Shown in pieces: positions 13,801 to 27,100 of a DNA stretch of 64,000 bases. The notes beneath the pieces were generated by a model. The model saw only the letters and a list, made by a program, of their open reading frames with translations. It was not told the origin of the DNA and did not search any database. The DNA is taken from NCBI GenBank assembly GCA_036346375.1, contig CM070501.1, positions 38,336,539 to 38,400,538 of the forward strand. Direction: 5' to 3'. The position numbers and the translations under genes are program-made. Source of the DNA: Guadua angustifolia (Eukaryota > Streptophyta > Magnoliopsida > Poales > Poaceae). Each line of letters opens with the position of its first letter. Positions within the stretch are counted from its first letter, which is position 1.

Positions 13801-15333
13801 AACAATTTACGTCAGGACTTTCTTTTTGTGTAGACTTTGAACAGTGATAACGACATGACTGTTCCAAACAGTTGAGGCAAAAGTAGCACTGCTACTACTG
13901 GCTAACATACGTGTCGTACAGCCGTTGCTAGCTCCTTAAGACGGCTATAATCAGCCACACGCTTGGGCTTTCTCGGTGTCTTCGTGGGGTTGACAAGTGA
14001 TAAAATCTTTGTACCTAACAATGGTTTGCACGAAACTTTTTTTTAACCGTGGTGAAGTTGTAGGTGTATATCTCATCCACCAGAGCTTAAATTTTATTGT
14101 CTATTTAGCATGTAGAGATAAGTATGTTTCAGTAGAAATTTTGTAAAATCGTAAATTTATCTTTAGTTTCTGTTAGCTAGACGTGTGCTAAGGGACACAT
14201 TCCAATATGTATGTGTGGTGTGCATGAATTCCCTGTTGAGCCATTAGTTGGAAAGCGAGGGGAGGCGACACGAAAAAAACAAAGATATCGCATCGGCGCC
14301 TGTTTGCTTTGCCACACGAGAGAGAGAGAGAGAAGGGAAAGTTGCACGAGATATTCTTCCTCCTGAACAATAACAGATAGATTAACGGCGGTATCAACGA
14401 AACAAAGAAGGAGAAGAGTATAGCATAAAGAATTGATGTACGTATGGAGACGAGAGTGCGATAGTAATTAAGGATGTTGAGCGTGTTACCCTCTGAGGAG
14501 CAGGGTCGAGGGCGATGCGCGCCCGCGTGATAATCCCGAACTGCCCCAGCCCGCCGAGCGCGCCAAAGAATAGGTCTGGGTTCTTCGTCTCCGAGCAGCT
14601 CACCACCTCTCCCTTCCCTGCCAAGAATCGATCGGTACATGGATGATCAGTACTACATACAAGAAAGATTGCATGCCGCGGCGGCCGGGCGAGCTAGGAT
14701 GGGGTGGCCTGCTAGAAGCTCACCGGTGACGACGTCGAGCTCGTAGACATTGCTGATCTGGGGGCCGTGGTGGAAGGCTTGCCCGCTGATGCCGGCGTTG
14801 GAGAGGGTGCCACCCACGGACAGGTACAGGTAGTCCGTCCACGACCGCGGCGCGAGACCGCCGTGCGCCAGCGTCCAGTTGAGCACGTCGATCCACAGCT
14901 CGCCGCCCCACACGTCCACGTAGTGCCCCCCGAGCGTCGGCGAGTACACCGGCAATGCCCGCGCTCTCCCACGATCGGCGCGCCAGCCGTGGCTCATGTC
15001 CACGACCACCCCGCTGGGCGCCTGCGCCTGCCCGCTGATGGAATGGCCGTGGCCCCGCGCCGAGACGCGGAAGCCGCGGGCCGACCCGTACGCCGCCCGG
15101 ACCAGCGCGGCGACGTCGCCCGCCCCGCGCGGGTGGAACACGGCCATCGGCTCGCCCCGGGTGAGCCCCCCGAAGTCACGGGACGCCTCCAGGACATCGG
15201 ACGGGTCGACGCTGAGCTGCCCGTCCCCGACTTCGCTGCCGAGCTGCAGCAGCTCGGCCGGCTCCACCGGCAAGCCGACGGTCGAGATGAGGCAGTAGAT
15301 GAGGAATACCATGAACACCAAGCACCCCACCAT
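10879..15333 (-). CDS. CKX5: Cytokinin oxidase/dehydrogenase, CKX5-like, five exons
   Basis: This FAD enzyme oxidatively removes the isoprenoid side chain of cytokinins and so ends their signal. The exons, in transcript order, are 15333-14724, 14617-14490, 13513-13247, 12234-11969 and 11227-10879. All junctions are GT-AG with matching phases, giving 1620 bp and 539 aa, normal for the family. A hydrophobic N-terminus (residues 4-20) should act as a signal or anchor. The FAD-binding motif is RGHGHS at 93-98, with His97 as the expected covalent flavin site. WTDYLYLSVGG at 165-175 carries the expected catalytic Asp167. The C-terminal domain has VPHPWLN-like, YPMNKHKW and ATGQGIF motifs. The start is the ATG of MVGCLVFMVF, which has G at -3 and +4; the frame is open 26 codons further upstream but without an ATG. 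The similarity to rice CKX5 is from memory, so the paralogue number is less certain than the family. Confidence 0.93.
12255..12830. repeat. AT-rich MITE-like insertion in CKX intron 3
   Basis: The third intron is swollen to about 1 kb by AT-rich sequence. GTGTTTTATTGCTGAATAAC near 12290 is mirrored by AAGTGTTTTTTAGCAATTTC near 12800. Inside, a segment beginning AACATTATTCTTT is repeated at 12428 and 12520 (period 92 bp). This resembles an old MITE; no clean target duplication was found. Confidence 0.4.
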
Positions 15334-15474
15334 TGCCACTGCACGAACAATCAATCCTCTCTCTGTTTCTTTGGTCTCTTTGAAGTTAGCTGTGCCCGAC
15401 TGCCCGTGCACTACAAGAAGAAGAAGGAGAAGAAGAAGCGAGGAGGCGTGTGAGGCGTTGTGACGGCGAGGTGG

Positions 15475-15482
15475 TATTTATA
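15475..15482 (-). promoter_or_regulatory. TATA box of the cytokinin oxidase gene
   Basis: The minus strand reads CCTATAAATACC here, about 142 nt upstream of the start codon. Transcription starting about 30 nt downstream would give a 5' leader of roughly 110 nt, rich in CTTCTT. Confidence 0.7.
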
Positions 15483-15499
15483 GGGAGAGGTGATGGTGG

Positions 15500-16270
15500 G
15501 AGCAGCGGCATAGACAAAGTGAGAAAGGGGGAAAGCCCGAGGAGGATAGGAGAGAGAAACTAAAGGTGGGAGGGAGGGAACTGGGAAAGGATTGAAGTGC
15601 TTGCTGCGGGAACACAACACGGCCGGTGGGGCCGCGCGCATGTGAATAAACAACTGATCCGGAGGCGCGTCATGACTCCTGCGCATCTCGCGAACTCACG
15701 GGTAATTTCCCATTTCCGTATCAGATTACTGGATCGTATGGCCGGTGCGCGCAGAGTTGGACTTAGCTAGGCACAAACCGACACATACTCGAGCCGTCTG
15801 AACTGGTGCTAAAAACGTACACGAATCCTGTGTTAACACATTGTTTCACCTTCATCTAAATTCTGAAGTGATCCTGGTTTCTTTCCTCTGCACGCCATGT
15901 GCAATGAACTTTCCAGTGGAATTCTTTAAGTTGAAGAAGAATGCCGGCCTAATCCATACAAAGCTCCAGCTAGCTTTGAGCTGCTGAGGGAGATCAACAC
16001 TCAACTAAAAGAAAGATACTCCCCTTCCGTACCTTGACCAACTTTTTAGCTGGGGCGCCTCAATTCTCATCTCACTAGCTTGAGGCAGGCATGCAGATTG
16101 GGAGAATCTACAGGAGCACCAAACCTTTAACCAGCACTCCAATCACCACACTAACCTAAAGTACACCGTATCCACTAGCTCTCTGCCCAGGCATTTACGA
16201 AAGTACGTGCTACCCGAATCATCATCAGTTCAAAAAAATTGTAATACTAATTCTACAAAAAGCATGCTCA
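15500..16270. other. Upstream intergenic region of CKX, nothing else recognised
   Basis: GC content falls away from the CKX promoter. I see no gene, no transposon end and no long repeat before the MITE at 16281. Confidence 0.5.
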
Positions 16271-16280
16271 CTCCCATCTA

Positions 16281-16536
16281 CTCCCTTTGTTTCGTTATAT
16301 TTGTCTAACCACTCATTATGCAAATGGATAAAGGAGTACTTGATAAGAAATGACCATAATAATATACATATATATCCTTAGCTAAATGATATACCACAAC
16401 CACTTGACCCTTTTCAAAACATTTATGGTAAATAGAGGAAAAATTGTAATAACTGTATTTTAGATTCTCTCAATAGATAAATATATTAAAACATATACTC
16501 TTGAGGCTATGGACAAATAGAGGGAAACAGACGGAG
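16281..16536. mobile_element. Stowaway MITE, 256 bp
   Basis: The ends are CTCCCTTTGTTTCGTTATA and, reverse-complemented, CTCCGTCTGTTTCCCTCTA. The element is flanked by TA on both sides (16279-16280 and 16537-16538). CTCCCT-type ends and a TA target are the signature of Stowaway elements, which mariner transposases mobilise. It is non-coding. Confidence 0.75.
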
Positions 16537-16539
16537 TAT

Positions 16540-18179
16540 TACGTTGGACACGGAAATCGGCCATGGTTTCGAGACGGTTAGGCATGGTTTTATGCCTGGG
16601 ATGTGCATTCGAGGGAACAAAACGTGGTGGCAGGCGGAGACACTTGACGATCGACGGGATGTAAAGAGGAGGATCTCGATCCTTTGCAAAGGTGATCGGC
16701 ACCAGACTGACCAGACGACTCCGCCATCCCACGAGCGCGAACTCGATGAGAGCGATGTACTGGTAAAAGTAATTTGAATATAGTCGCGTCAATATTGGCA
16801 AAAGTGTGAAGGCAATCCCACCTGCTTGATACTGGACCTGCCCGGCTGGTTGAGAGAGTATAGGCAGAGCACATACACCGCACGCACACGTGTGTGTACA
16901 CTACATGCGCTATAAATTTTGTGGAGATATAAGATCTTTATAGCTCGTGGACACGTTTTCCATGAATAGCCCGGCTGGTTGTACTATGAACAATCAATCT
17001 TTGCAGTGATACTTATAGTAGTACCTGCCTACAGGTCTATTAGGATTTGGATCCGTACCATAAGACCTTGATCTTATTAACATGAAAACGAATTCTACCT
17101 AGAATCTTGACCCTAATAATAAAATCACTAGCTTGCTTCACCTGTCTGAGCACAGGGATCACTTGTTAGGCCATTCTCAGTATATAGTTTCATTTTTCAG
17201 TTTCCAAAAGTGTCACATCAGTTTTTGTTTAGATAACTGTGTATCTCAGGTTTTATCTATATAGATGAAACTCTTTCACCTCCTATGAAACTCTCTCTAT
17301 CTCTCTCTTCATAATTATCTTGCCATGCCACCAAACATGACGATGTGTCATGTCATTTAATGAGAATGAAACTCCCACTGAGAACCTTACTTGTTGTACC
17401 CGTGATTGCGTCGTTAAATGGACATGACATGTGTAAAACTGAAAGCGGGTCAATGACACGACCAAAACAGGCCGGTCAAACAAACAGCATAATTAAGCCA
17501 TTAATTGCCCTGTCTCTGCAACTCAATCGATCGCACTCCATCCTTACAATTACTACTATTGCGACTTAGGATCATCGATGGATCGACCGGCCATCAGGGC
17601 AGAAGCAAACGAATTCGTACGCGTGCATGTTTATATGCTGTTGATCTCAGGCTGACCTAAAACTAGAAGTACTCTCTCCCGAACAGTAGTACTTCCCGGT
17701 GGTCCAGGCCCACTTGGATTGGGGCGCCTGCGTGGGGAGACCGAATCCTCCCGGATTTGCCATCGAGATCCCTGTGCGATTCGATCGGGGATCAATTGTT
17801 CGGACATTGTCGCTTGCATGTGATGTGCCGTCGCCACTGCGCCCGTGCCCGTGCCGAGCTGCATGCGTACGTGCGTCGCTCCTCTTGGCGCCTAGCTAAT
17901 GCGCTTGCGTTGCCCTTTTGCCATCACTCACCTCGTCTTCGACGTAAATTTCAAAGAAATTTCATAAACAAGGGTTCAATTCTCTAGAAATTTGAGACAG
18001 GACCTTAGTTCGTAAGAGAACAAGTCCGCCTAGAGAGAACCGAACTTCGGTGGCTTTCAAGGGGCAGAGCCATCTCCCGATAAGCGCGAGCAGCTGCCTG
18101 GGCTCACCGGCGATGAGCCATGAAAGTTCAGTGGTGCCCTGTCACTGCGATACCGTGGAATTGATGGTTTCTATCACTT
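16540..18179. other. Intergenic, no gene recognised
   Basis: Only short unrelated frames are present on both strands. Part of it (17690-17900) is GC-rich. No transposon ends or RNA genes were recognised. Confidence 0.45.
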
Positions 18180-18320
18180 AACTTGTTAGTTCATAGTTGG
18201 AATTTGAATTAGAACGTTAGAATGAATATTTCATTAATTAACTTATTAGTTCATAGTTGGAAATTGAACTAGAATGTTGGAATGGATATATAGTTCATTA
18301 AATTGTCAGTTCACTAGTTG
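18180..18320. repeat. 60-bp tandem repeat
   Basis: Units beginning AACTTGTTAGTTCATAGTTG at 18180 and AACTTATTAGTTCATAGTTG at 18240 are followed by a partial third unit at about 18300. Non-coding. Confidence 0.75.
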
Positions 18321-18566
18321 TAAACTTGCAATTGCTCATTTACTCTATCGGTTCTATCAATTAGTTAGTGAGGGATAGGACTATCCAGGAGTTCTACACT
18401 TTGGCTATGGTATTGATTCAAATTTATAAATTTCAAAATGTGAAGGTTTTTTTTAAAAAAAATAAAGAAACTCTAAAAAGCAATAGAACTCCTAAAAATA
18501 CAACTACCACAAAGCATAATTAAGTTGCACAACAGCTACAAATATTTTGCCATATATTAGTCATAT

Positions 18567-19280
18567 ATTTTTTTAGATAAAGGATAAATATCCGGCCTCT
18601 GCAAAGTGCACACAACCAAGTTTTACAAAGATCTCAGCCATAAGGCTGAAACAACAAAAAATAAGGGAACAACGGGAAGTTAAAATCAAAAGCAAATTTT
18701 ATAGTTGCTTCTCCATCCACTTTTGGCAAAGATGTCCAAAGCCACCACTTCCAAAGCCCTACTTGCCCATCGGATGGTCGCCCTGTTGGTTCTCATACTA
18801 TAATAGTACCCAATACCGCAGCCAATATGTTCCCCTGAAGATAACCTGCATAAAAGAAGAATATTGTTTGTTATGAAAGATTAGATCATTGCGAGTGCAC
18901 CAAATAGCCCATAATAAAGCAGCAACCCCCACAAGAATCAATCTTTTTCACACTTCTCAATGCTTGTTAACCAGGGACCAAGCATATGAGACATAAACTG
19001 TGGCAGGGATAAACCAGTAGCAATATTCACAATCCTCCAAATTGTTTTTGCATGTTGACAATAAAAAAAATAAATGTCGTATTGTTTCATTACAATTACA
19101 AAAATAACACTTTTGATTGCCATCCCAATTTCGTTTAGCTAGATTATCCTTTGTTAAAATTACTCCGCGCTGTAAATACCAGATGAAAATTTTAATTTTT
19201 AAAGGAAGTTTTAGTTTCCAAATAAATTTAGTGGTGAAAGAGATACCCTGGTTCATTAAATAGACGTACATAGATCGTAC
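18567..19280 (-). mobile_element. Truncated LINE fragment (3' part with zf-RVT-like region)
   Basis: The minus strand encodes a stretch with FIWKLKLPLKIKIFIWYLQR followed by a Cys/His segment (CYFCNCNETIRHLFF). This is the typical zinc-binding region downstream of reverse transcriptase in plant L1-type LINEs. A frameshift follows. The minus-strand 3' end near 18570-18620 reads GGCCGGATATTTATCC then a T/A run, like a LINE tail. It is 5'-truncated and dead. Confidence 0.65.
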
Positions 19281-20118
19281 TGAGAATTGCTCATATCGAT
19301 GTAAACCCCATAAAAAAGTATCCCTTCCATCAGTAAACTAACAATTAGCTATTTTTACTATTAGTCATATACCTAAGTTAGAAAATTTTTCTGTCGCCTA
19401 CCATTATATAGTGATATATTGATATGTAAGGCGAAGTACTCTTTTTATTTTCATTTCGGTTTCACCAACCCGTCATATGTATATAAACTTTGTCGTACTT
19501 ATTAGCCTTAATTATGAGTGCTCGGGCTCCGGACAATTTCTGCCCCGCTACTAGCTAGCTAGCTTTCATATTTTGTGCCCAAGTCCGATGCACTTCGGCT
19601 ATCCCGATCGAAGAACAGGCTGCTAGTATATGTACATTGTCATATGGAGTACGTTCCCATCTGATCCGTACCGCCGCATTCATTGAAGAACGTCGTCTAA
19701 GTTGTCAAACAATTAATGCAGCACGTACCGCCATTACATCTTTGATCACTACAACGATGAGGAAGGTGTCGAGGAGAGCAGGAGCACTTTGTCGTCTGAC
19801 GATGGATCCGATCCAGCCGCTCATGCTGAGGTGCCGTGCTTTGGTCTAGCACAGTTATCATGCACGGGGGACAAGAAACGGTCCCTGCCCGCGGTACGAT
19901 TCCGTGGCGCGGCCAATGGACAGGCACGGGACATTGGGCTCGATTAAATGCTCGTTTGGTACACATGGTTTGTGCTACTCCATAAATGCTCGTCTTCCCT
20001 CTAAGATCGTTGCACCAACCTTGTGCACGAACCAAAACCTAAAATGTTCACCTCATCAGCATGCACCCTCCTATCCATCTGAATTATACTCCATTCATTC
20101 ATATCCCTCCGAATTATA

Positions 20119-20396
20119 CTCCATTCATTTAGAAATATAAATCTTAATTATAATTTGAATAATCTTGTATAAAAATATAGAGCTTGTATGTACATTTAAT
20201 GACTTTTTTTTCTACTATACTTATATTTATTCTCTGTTAACCATATGTATTTATTCATTACCACCCATATAAAATATTATCTCTCATTTTCCAAGACAAG
20301 TATCTAAGTCATTTTTCTTATAACTATCTTAATTTCACCGGAACCTTAATCCTTATACACGGTCAAAATGCACTTTATATTTCTGAACGAAGCGAG
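20119..20396. mobile_element. Stowaway-like MITE
   Basis: The left end is CTCCATTCATTTAGAAATA. The right end reverse-complements to CTCGCTTCGTTCAGAAATA. TA lies immediately outside each end. The interior is AT-rich and non-coding, about 278 bp. Confidence 0.55.
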
Positions 20397-20935
20397 TAGT
20401 ACGTTAGTACTTGAAATATGTATCGCCAATAATGACCCCACACCATCGTGCACTGTGGATCGAACGATACCTGGTAAGTTCTATCCCTGCGATATCATGT
20501 GTGTGTATATATGGTAAGTTCTACCTCTTAATATCTGAGCCACTCCTCATAAATCTGATGGCTCAGATCTGATGTTAGCATGTTAGCACTCAATAGGCAT
20601 TAGCACTAGATATGTTGCCATATATATATATATGAAAAATATCTTTTACTCCCGGGTGTAGTTACTCCCATCTCTGAAATACTATTTAAACGAACTTGAA
20701 ATACTCCTTTATCACTTTGGGTATACTCATACAATAATTATAAGATACTCCAATGTGAGCCACATGAAAAAATTGCAAGGGAATCCATGATTTTTAACAT
20801 ATTTTGCAAATACCTTCATATATGCACATAAAAAGGAGTATGTCCAAAAAATCTACATACCACCTCTGAAAACATGTACATACCACCTAGATGATCTTAT
20901 ATATTCGTATGCTACGCGTACATACCCTTTGTTGC

Positions 20936-20937
20936 AC

Positions 20938-20989
<52 letters not shown>

Positions 20990-21045
20990 TATATATATAG
21001 AAAAGTGTGTGTGTGTATATATATATGTGTGTGTGTGTGTGTGTG
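20936..21045. repeat. Compound (AT)n and (GT)n microsatellite
   Basis: A long AT run at about 20940-20985 and a second TA run are followed by two GTGTGT tracts. Confidence 0.9.
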
Positions 21046-21049
21046 ACGT

Positions 21050-21995
21050 TTCACGGTTGTCTTAGCCTACAGGAGAGTGCGAAGACGCGGGCAATTCCAT
21101 GCTGTTGTAACGCCGATCTCTTGCGGAATGCCTCCGCCAACGACGTCACGTATGGCCAGAACCGCACCTCCATTTCAACAGTCAAATCCGATGGTGAGGC
21201 AAGCATTTTTGGCGCTTCCGCGAACCGGCCTGGTGGAGATGGCATCACCCTGCATACTGCCATTCCCATCATCCTGATCTGCGTGTCCGGGCGATCTCAT
21301 GCATGCAGCAATGCAGCTCTTTCCTGATATCACCGTGTCAGGGTTTGTTTGGTTTCTTGCTCCAACATGCACCTCACGATTTTTGGCTATGTTTGTCCGG
21401 TCATTTTAGTTCGAGAAAATTGATGTCTAGCTGCTAATAGACTGCATACCACATGTTTTTCTCTTTGTGCACGTTGTTCGAGTAATTAGGCTTTTAAGGG
21501 ACCTTATGAATTCGTTGCCCATTTGCGAATCAGATATGAACAAAGATCTTTTCATAGATGCAGCTAGTTTCTGCTTTTCCTCGTGCAGGTCTATCGGTCT
21601 CGCAGTGGTGGCACCTCATTCCTATGAAAGTGATTACTCTAGAGCGCAAGCAGGTCGATGGTATGATAATCTATACTCTATAGAACCTATGGAAGGAAAG
21701 GAATACGAAGATTTTCAACAACGAGTATCGTTCCACAGATGTAGTTTTTGCTCGTATCATTCAGGATGTAAATTCGCGAAGGATGGCGTTAGAGAACGGC
21801 AGGGGTAGGTGAATTAAGGCAGGACTCGATATATGTGTAAAGTCCTTTCTTTAGGAGCAGCTACTCCCACGTGTGGAAGTAGTTTTCGTTCTTTTCTTTC
21901 TCGTCTGATGTAACTGGAGTCTTGTCTGTTCCTCAAACTCCTTTCTTTAATACATGGCAGAGCTCCTGCCGTTTATTTTTTATTTTTTTAAAAAA
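21050..21995 (+). mobile_element. Probable LINE-type 3' tail and unassigned upstream DNA
   Basis: The segment ends with CTTTAATACATGGCAGAGC, TCCTGCCG and then a T-rich stretch. In my experience that is the usual 3' tail of grass L1-type LINEs. No reverse transcriptase is readable upstream. Short frames at 21077-21327 and 21467-21808 are not recognised. Confidence 0.35.
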
Positions 21996-22574
21996 GAGGG
22001 ACCCTTATGAACAGAAATATTTCTCCATACAAATTAAGGAGTTTTGGTTATAAGCTACTAGTTGTAACACAGGAGAGACAGTCCGAGGCCTGTACACAAC
22101 GTGTGACGAGGACCCAACCAACCAAAAAGTGATCACCTGATACTTGGTAACAGTGAAGAGGGCAACATGTCGATTCCACGCGTTAAACAATAAGCACGGT
22201 ACCATATACTGAATCGACACATATATTCTAACTGCTACTACTTCACTGTAAAGCACGCAGAGAGCAAGGAATAACAACTAATCATTCGCATAGTGACAGT
22301 TAATTAGTTACTGCAAGGAGAAGTTGGTACCGTGTCGACGACAAGATTAACACTACCGACCCTATATTATTTCGTGACGGTGCACTTCAGTCGCTTTCAG
22401 CGAGATCGTGGAAGGATATGCCATGTATATGCGATTTGGTTGGCCAGTGCCTTACGTGACCTAACACAGCTCGTACGTGCAAGCCTTCTCGGTGTTGCAT
22501 GACTATACTACTAGCCAGCAAATCCGTAAACAAATCCAGAGATGCATGGTTTTCTCAACTAGAGATAGATAGAG

Positions 22575-22899
22575 GGTAACGTATCCTGTGTATATAGGTT
22601 TTTACGTATACATCATTGCACACCAATTAAACGAAGTCGTGAAAAATTCTAAAAGAAAATTGTAGATGTACTTCATATATATTACTCTACCTATATATAA
22701 AATCGTCTCTTTTAAACTTGTCAGAATTTTCTCTTTTTTTTAACTCTCGATATATAATGAATTTGATCTCGAAACTTCATACATAGGTAGAGTAATCTAT
22801 GAAGTATATATACAATTTTTTTCAGAATTTTTCACAACTTTTTTAGTTGGTGTGTACAGTGTGTACATGGAAAGGTCTGTGTACACACGATGCGTTGCC
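22575..22899. mobile_element. Mutator-type MITE, 325 bp, copy 1
   Basis: The ends are GGTAACGTATCC and, at the right, GATGCGTTGCC. The flanks carry the 9-bp direct repeat TAGATAGAG (22566-22574 and 22900-22908). The two halves form long inverted arms around an AT-rich centre with CTCGATATATAATGAATTTG. A 9-bp duplication is the hallmark of Mutator-like elements. A second copy of identical length lies at 42596-42920. Confidence 0.85.
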
Positions 22900-23839
22900 T
22901 AGATAGAGAACAACTTACTTCGAAAAAAAAACTAGCGTACGTAGAGAACTGTTAGCTAGGATTTGAGATGCAAAAACGGGATAGAGAATTTAACTTGAAA
23001 AACTTTATGAAGAAAGAAAAACCACAGGAGACAAATCCAACTCAAACCCTAACAAGAACGACATTTTTTTTTGTTTGATTTTCCTTTTTGGTAGAATGGT
23101 AGGTATACATCCGCCCTTGTTCTGAATGCATGGACGATCGATATTGTATTGTGCAAGTCAAGGCAGCCTCAGCCGTCCCCTTATCTAACAGGTCTCGAAT
23201 TGCGAATTGTTACACACTACAGAAGAGGTCGCTGCATCAGATTTTGCAAAAAAAAAAAAAAAAAGTAATAATTCTGGTCCTTGGTTGGGAAACCTGTTCG
23301 CCGATAGCGATATGTACATAAATAGCTGGCATTTTGAAACACTTAAAAATTCATGTATATATATCTTGTGCAGAATGAAATGACAAGAAGCGGTTTACGT
23401 ATATATAGTTTTATATCCATCCATGACCGTGTCAATACTTGAATTAAAATAGTGGCGGGCAGGTTTGTAGTTGGGTATACGAATGATTGGAGAATGTAAC
23501 AACTCAAAATTATATTGGCAACAAATCTATAGGAGTACTATGCATACCTGGAACTGAGATCTCTCCATCGATCCGGCCGGCCAACTCATGTGATGCCAGC
23601 ACTAGATCGGCAATTAAAGCAACAATTAAGCAATTGCACAATGTTGTACTGCTGTAGGACCATCTCCTAACCAATGCAAGAAGCACGTGCAAAAAAAAAA
23701 GACCGAAAATGGCTTCTTCTTAACGCGTACTCCACTTGCATGCACAACCGATTCATGCTGTTCTTACTGAATCCCGAGTAAACAAAAGATGTGTTCTCAC
23801 ATGAATTGGGACGACCTTTCCTAATTGTGTGATCTAATT

Positions 23840-24141
23840 AAGGTCTTGTTTTTTTAGCTTTAGGTTTTTTGGTATATAGCTTAAAATCAGCATTTGAACT
23901 TAAACAGTTTAAAAGCTATCGACTTTTATACATAGTAGATGTGAGTAATTTTACTCTAATTTTAGTAGTATTAGTATAAAACCAACCCTTAATAAGAAAA
24001 AAACCTCCTCGGTTGCTTTTGTCTTTTAATATATGGAGGTTTATAGCTTTTAAAAAAGCCAATATAAAAAGTGAACTATTTATTTAGATTTTAGCTTTTT
24101 ATATTTTAAGCTGTTAAAAAAGCCTAAACAAATAAAGTCTA
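23840..24141. mobile_element. MITE-like inverted repeat
   Basis: TCTTGTTTTTTTAGCTTTAGG at the left pairs imperfectly with AAAAAAGCCTAAACAAATAA at the right. The interior (repeated AAAGCT...TTTTATA) is AT-rich. This is probably a MITE with worn ends; a TAAG-like flank appears on both sides, but I cannot fix the boundaries. Confidence 0.4.
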
Positions 24142-27100
24142 AGTGGAGTTGCGCTGATTAGCTGATGGCTAGTTGTTCGCTGATACTGTTTACATGACTA
24201 AGCATACTTAATTTGACCAAAATGGAGCAACGTTATTCTCTACATTTGTCTCATTTTCCCTTTTCCAAAGAAATGTGACAGATGACCAAATTTGACCGCC
24301 TTTTTAAGATTTTGAGATCTCGATTATTTTCTCATGGCAAAACCAATCCAGCTAGCTTGCTTCTTTTCTTAAATAATTAAATACGTTGACGATAGGGCCC
24401 CCGAGTGCGTAAGATTGAGTAGTCATCCTAATCACGTTATTTTTTGATCGAAGCACCTTCGGATTAAACTATGACAAAATATTTGACTAATTACTGGATT
24501 ACTTTATACGGCCCCTCCAAAAGGGAAAAAGAAAACCTTTAAATGGCTTCGTTGCTCTAGGTGTCCGGCGTTTTTTCTTGTCGTGTTTGCTGTGGTTTTC
24601 TTTGCGACATCTCGTAAGGATACGCCAAACATCCACGAGTCACACATGTCTACCATTATTAAATTAGACTTACACCCCTGATCACAAATATTCCCCAGTG
24701 AGCACGACTGCTGGAAACAAGCAGCCAGTTAAGTCCAGATTAACTTGATCGGCCTGTATCACGTCAAAAGGCCCAATTTGACACGCGACCAAACTGCCCC
24801 AGGGAAATTAAGCGCACGCAGAATTTCTTTTGAGTACTAGCTGACTAATGAATTCTACTAATCAATCATGCAAAGAATGTGCTTAGCAATAAGATAGTAC
24901 TTAACTCGCTGTCACGACCAGGTCGTCGCGAGCCCACGGCTGTTTGCCTTTTTCTTATTCCTAGTCAGAGAGTCGACGCGACGTCGCTCGATCCGGTCTT
25001 CGCTCCGCTTCGGTCCTCCCTTTGCTAACGTGGCTGCAGACCCCACGTTGACCGGGGGTCAACTCTCCTGAAGACGGAAAGGGAATGCCAGCCTCGCCAG
25101 CCACCGAAACAAAACGTACACCGCCAACCCGTCAAGCGTTATGCCGGCGCGCACGCGCGTCGATCGATCGCTGACTGCCATGCGAACCCAACCGTTCGGC
25201 AGGCGACAGCACTCAGCTGGGTGCCGCCGTGCCGAAATCGGCGCGTACGGTGCATGATAGGTAGCGCAGAAATCTCATCGTTCAGCTGTCGGCCAGATAA
25301 TATACCGGCTACACAATTATTGGGAGTTTTTAAGGGAAATTAAATCATCCTTTTTCTAACCCACTTCACTCTTTATTTTTAATCTAGGACTTTCGTGAAA
25401 TCATTTCCAGATTTGATTCTCTTCTCACTGTGGAAGGGCGCTTCCATGGTCAGAAATGGAACCAATTCGCAATTTTGTTCGTGAGAGGGCTAAAGTTGTA
25501 AAAAACGTGGAGAGGTGGCTTAAGAAAAAAAGATGAATTCGTTTTTAGAGCAGGTCAATTTGGTCTTTATATTTACGTGCCAAATAGTACTGGCCATAAT
25601 TTGACAGCGTTAGCTTTTGGCCAACGTACGGGACCGGGTCGATCTCGGTTGATCTTCTTCTTTTTTCGCCAGTTCGAAACCAGAATTATTTGCCTTGCAG
25701 TGAAGATTTGGGTAGCTGCTTGCTGGTGCAGGTCGGCCGGCGCCGGATGAAATAAGATATGCTTAACGCATATATCGCGGGCTCGCGTGGCCGGTCCGGT
25801 TGATCTGGGACGCGCCTGGAGCAGACAGAGCAATCCGGATCGACAAGGTCCCAAGCCCCAATGCCGGCCGTACGGCGGGCTCCACCGCGGTGCGCGCCGG
25901 CCACCACCGATGCCGATAAGACCGTCCCGTCAAAAGCTTCAATTTCTGGATCTGCATGCTCGTACTTTGATCAACCAGCATTCACGCATCTGTGGTACTT
26001 CCCAAACCCAAAAGCATGTGTTGCTGCATGCTGACCTTGCATTTATCTGACTCTGATATGATCTATCTGGTCTGGTCGTGATGGCGTCTCAGGCCACTTG
26101 ATGAATTTCATCGATCGAAAAGAACCAAATCCCAAAAGAGCTTTCCACGAAGATTTGGGCTGCCTCGCAACAGACATCACATGTTACCAAAGCAAGTGTT
26201 GCTGCTGCCTGCTGATCGACTTTGCAAGATTGATCTGATCAGGGCAGGTCCGTACTTGCCGTGAGTGATAGACAGATAGATAGAGGTCTCATCCATGCCT
26301 ACCCATTGGCCATACGGAGATGAGACCGATCGATGTGTGCGCGCCTATCCAATGGAACAGTCCGGCCCCTTCTCAAAAGGCAATTGAGGATCAGAGCATG
26401 AGTTGATGGCAGATGCGATCATCGATCCAAGTGGAGATCGATGGAGGGATACGATATCAGCATCGGTCGCAGCGGAGAGAGAGAGGAGAATATGCCTGCT
26501 CGATCTGCTTGCTTTATCGCCTTGCCCATTTTCGGAGCACAAGTACAGTTCCCGATAGAGATCCAGTGCAGGATCCATCTTATCCGTGAGGATGTATGCC
26601 ACCAATGTCTAGGACTTTTGTGAGTGCTTGATGTGTACTACGTACCAAGGAATTTTTCTGAAGAAAACACACATACACACAATACACATTTTCACGAGCA
26701 TATACGCTGCTAGGAAAGAATTGTAGGAATGGAATATCATTTAGAAAATATCATGTATATATAGTACTGAGAATCGAAAACATAGATATGTTCTAGGAGT
26801 AGAGTAAGGTAGGAATCTAAGGGGTATATATCTGCTTTCAACAAGTCGACAAAAAGGAGAAAAGACAAATGGTAGAAGATGCTAGAACTCATGTTCATCT
26901 AGGAGTTCCGTAGGAATTTGAAAGCAAATTTTATGACCCATTTGGAACGTAGGAATTTTTATAGGAAACATTCAATTCATATAGGAATGTTTTTTCTTTA
27001 TGGTCATGTCATTTTACAGTTACAATTGCTTTCTTTTCTATTAAGGTAGGACGCGCGCGAGGCTTGAATTTGTTGCCTGCAACCAACGCATCTAAATGCT

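Noticed and set aside
15331..15411. Upstream extension of the cytokinin oxidase frame by 26 codons
   Set aside because: The extension begins at GTG, not ATG, and the first ATG (15333) has good context and gives the family-typical hydrophobic N-terminus.
14767..15453. 228-aa open frame on the plus strand opposite CKX exon 1
   Set aside because: It is the antisense of a very GC-rich exon, with Arg/Pro/His-biased composition and no domain.
20936..21045. Origin or regulatory AT-rich element
   Set aside because: It is a plain AT/GT microsatellite.
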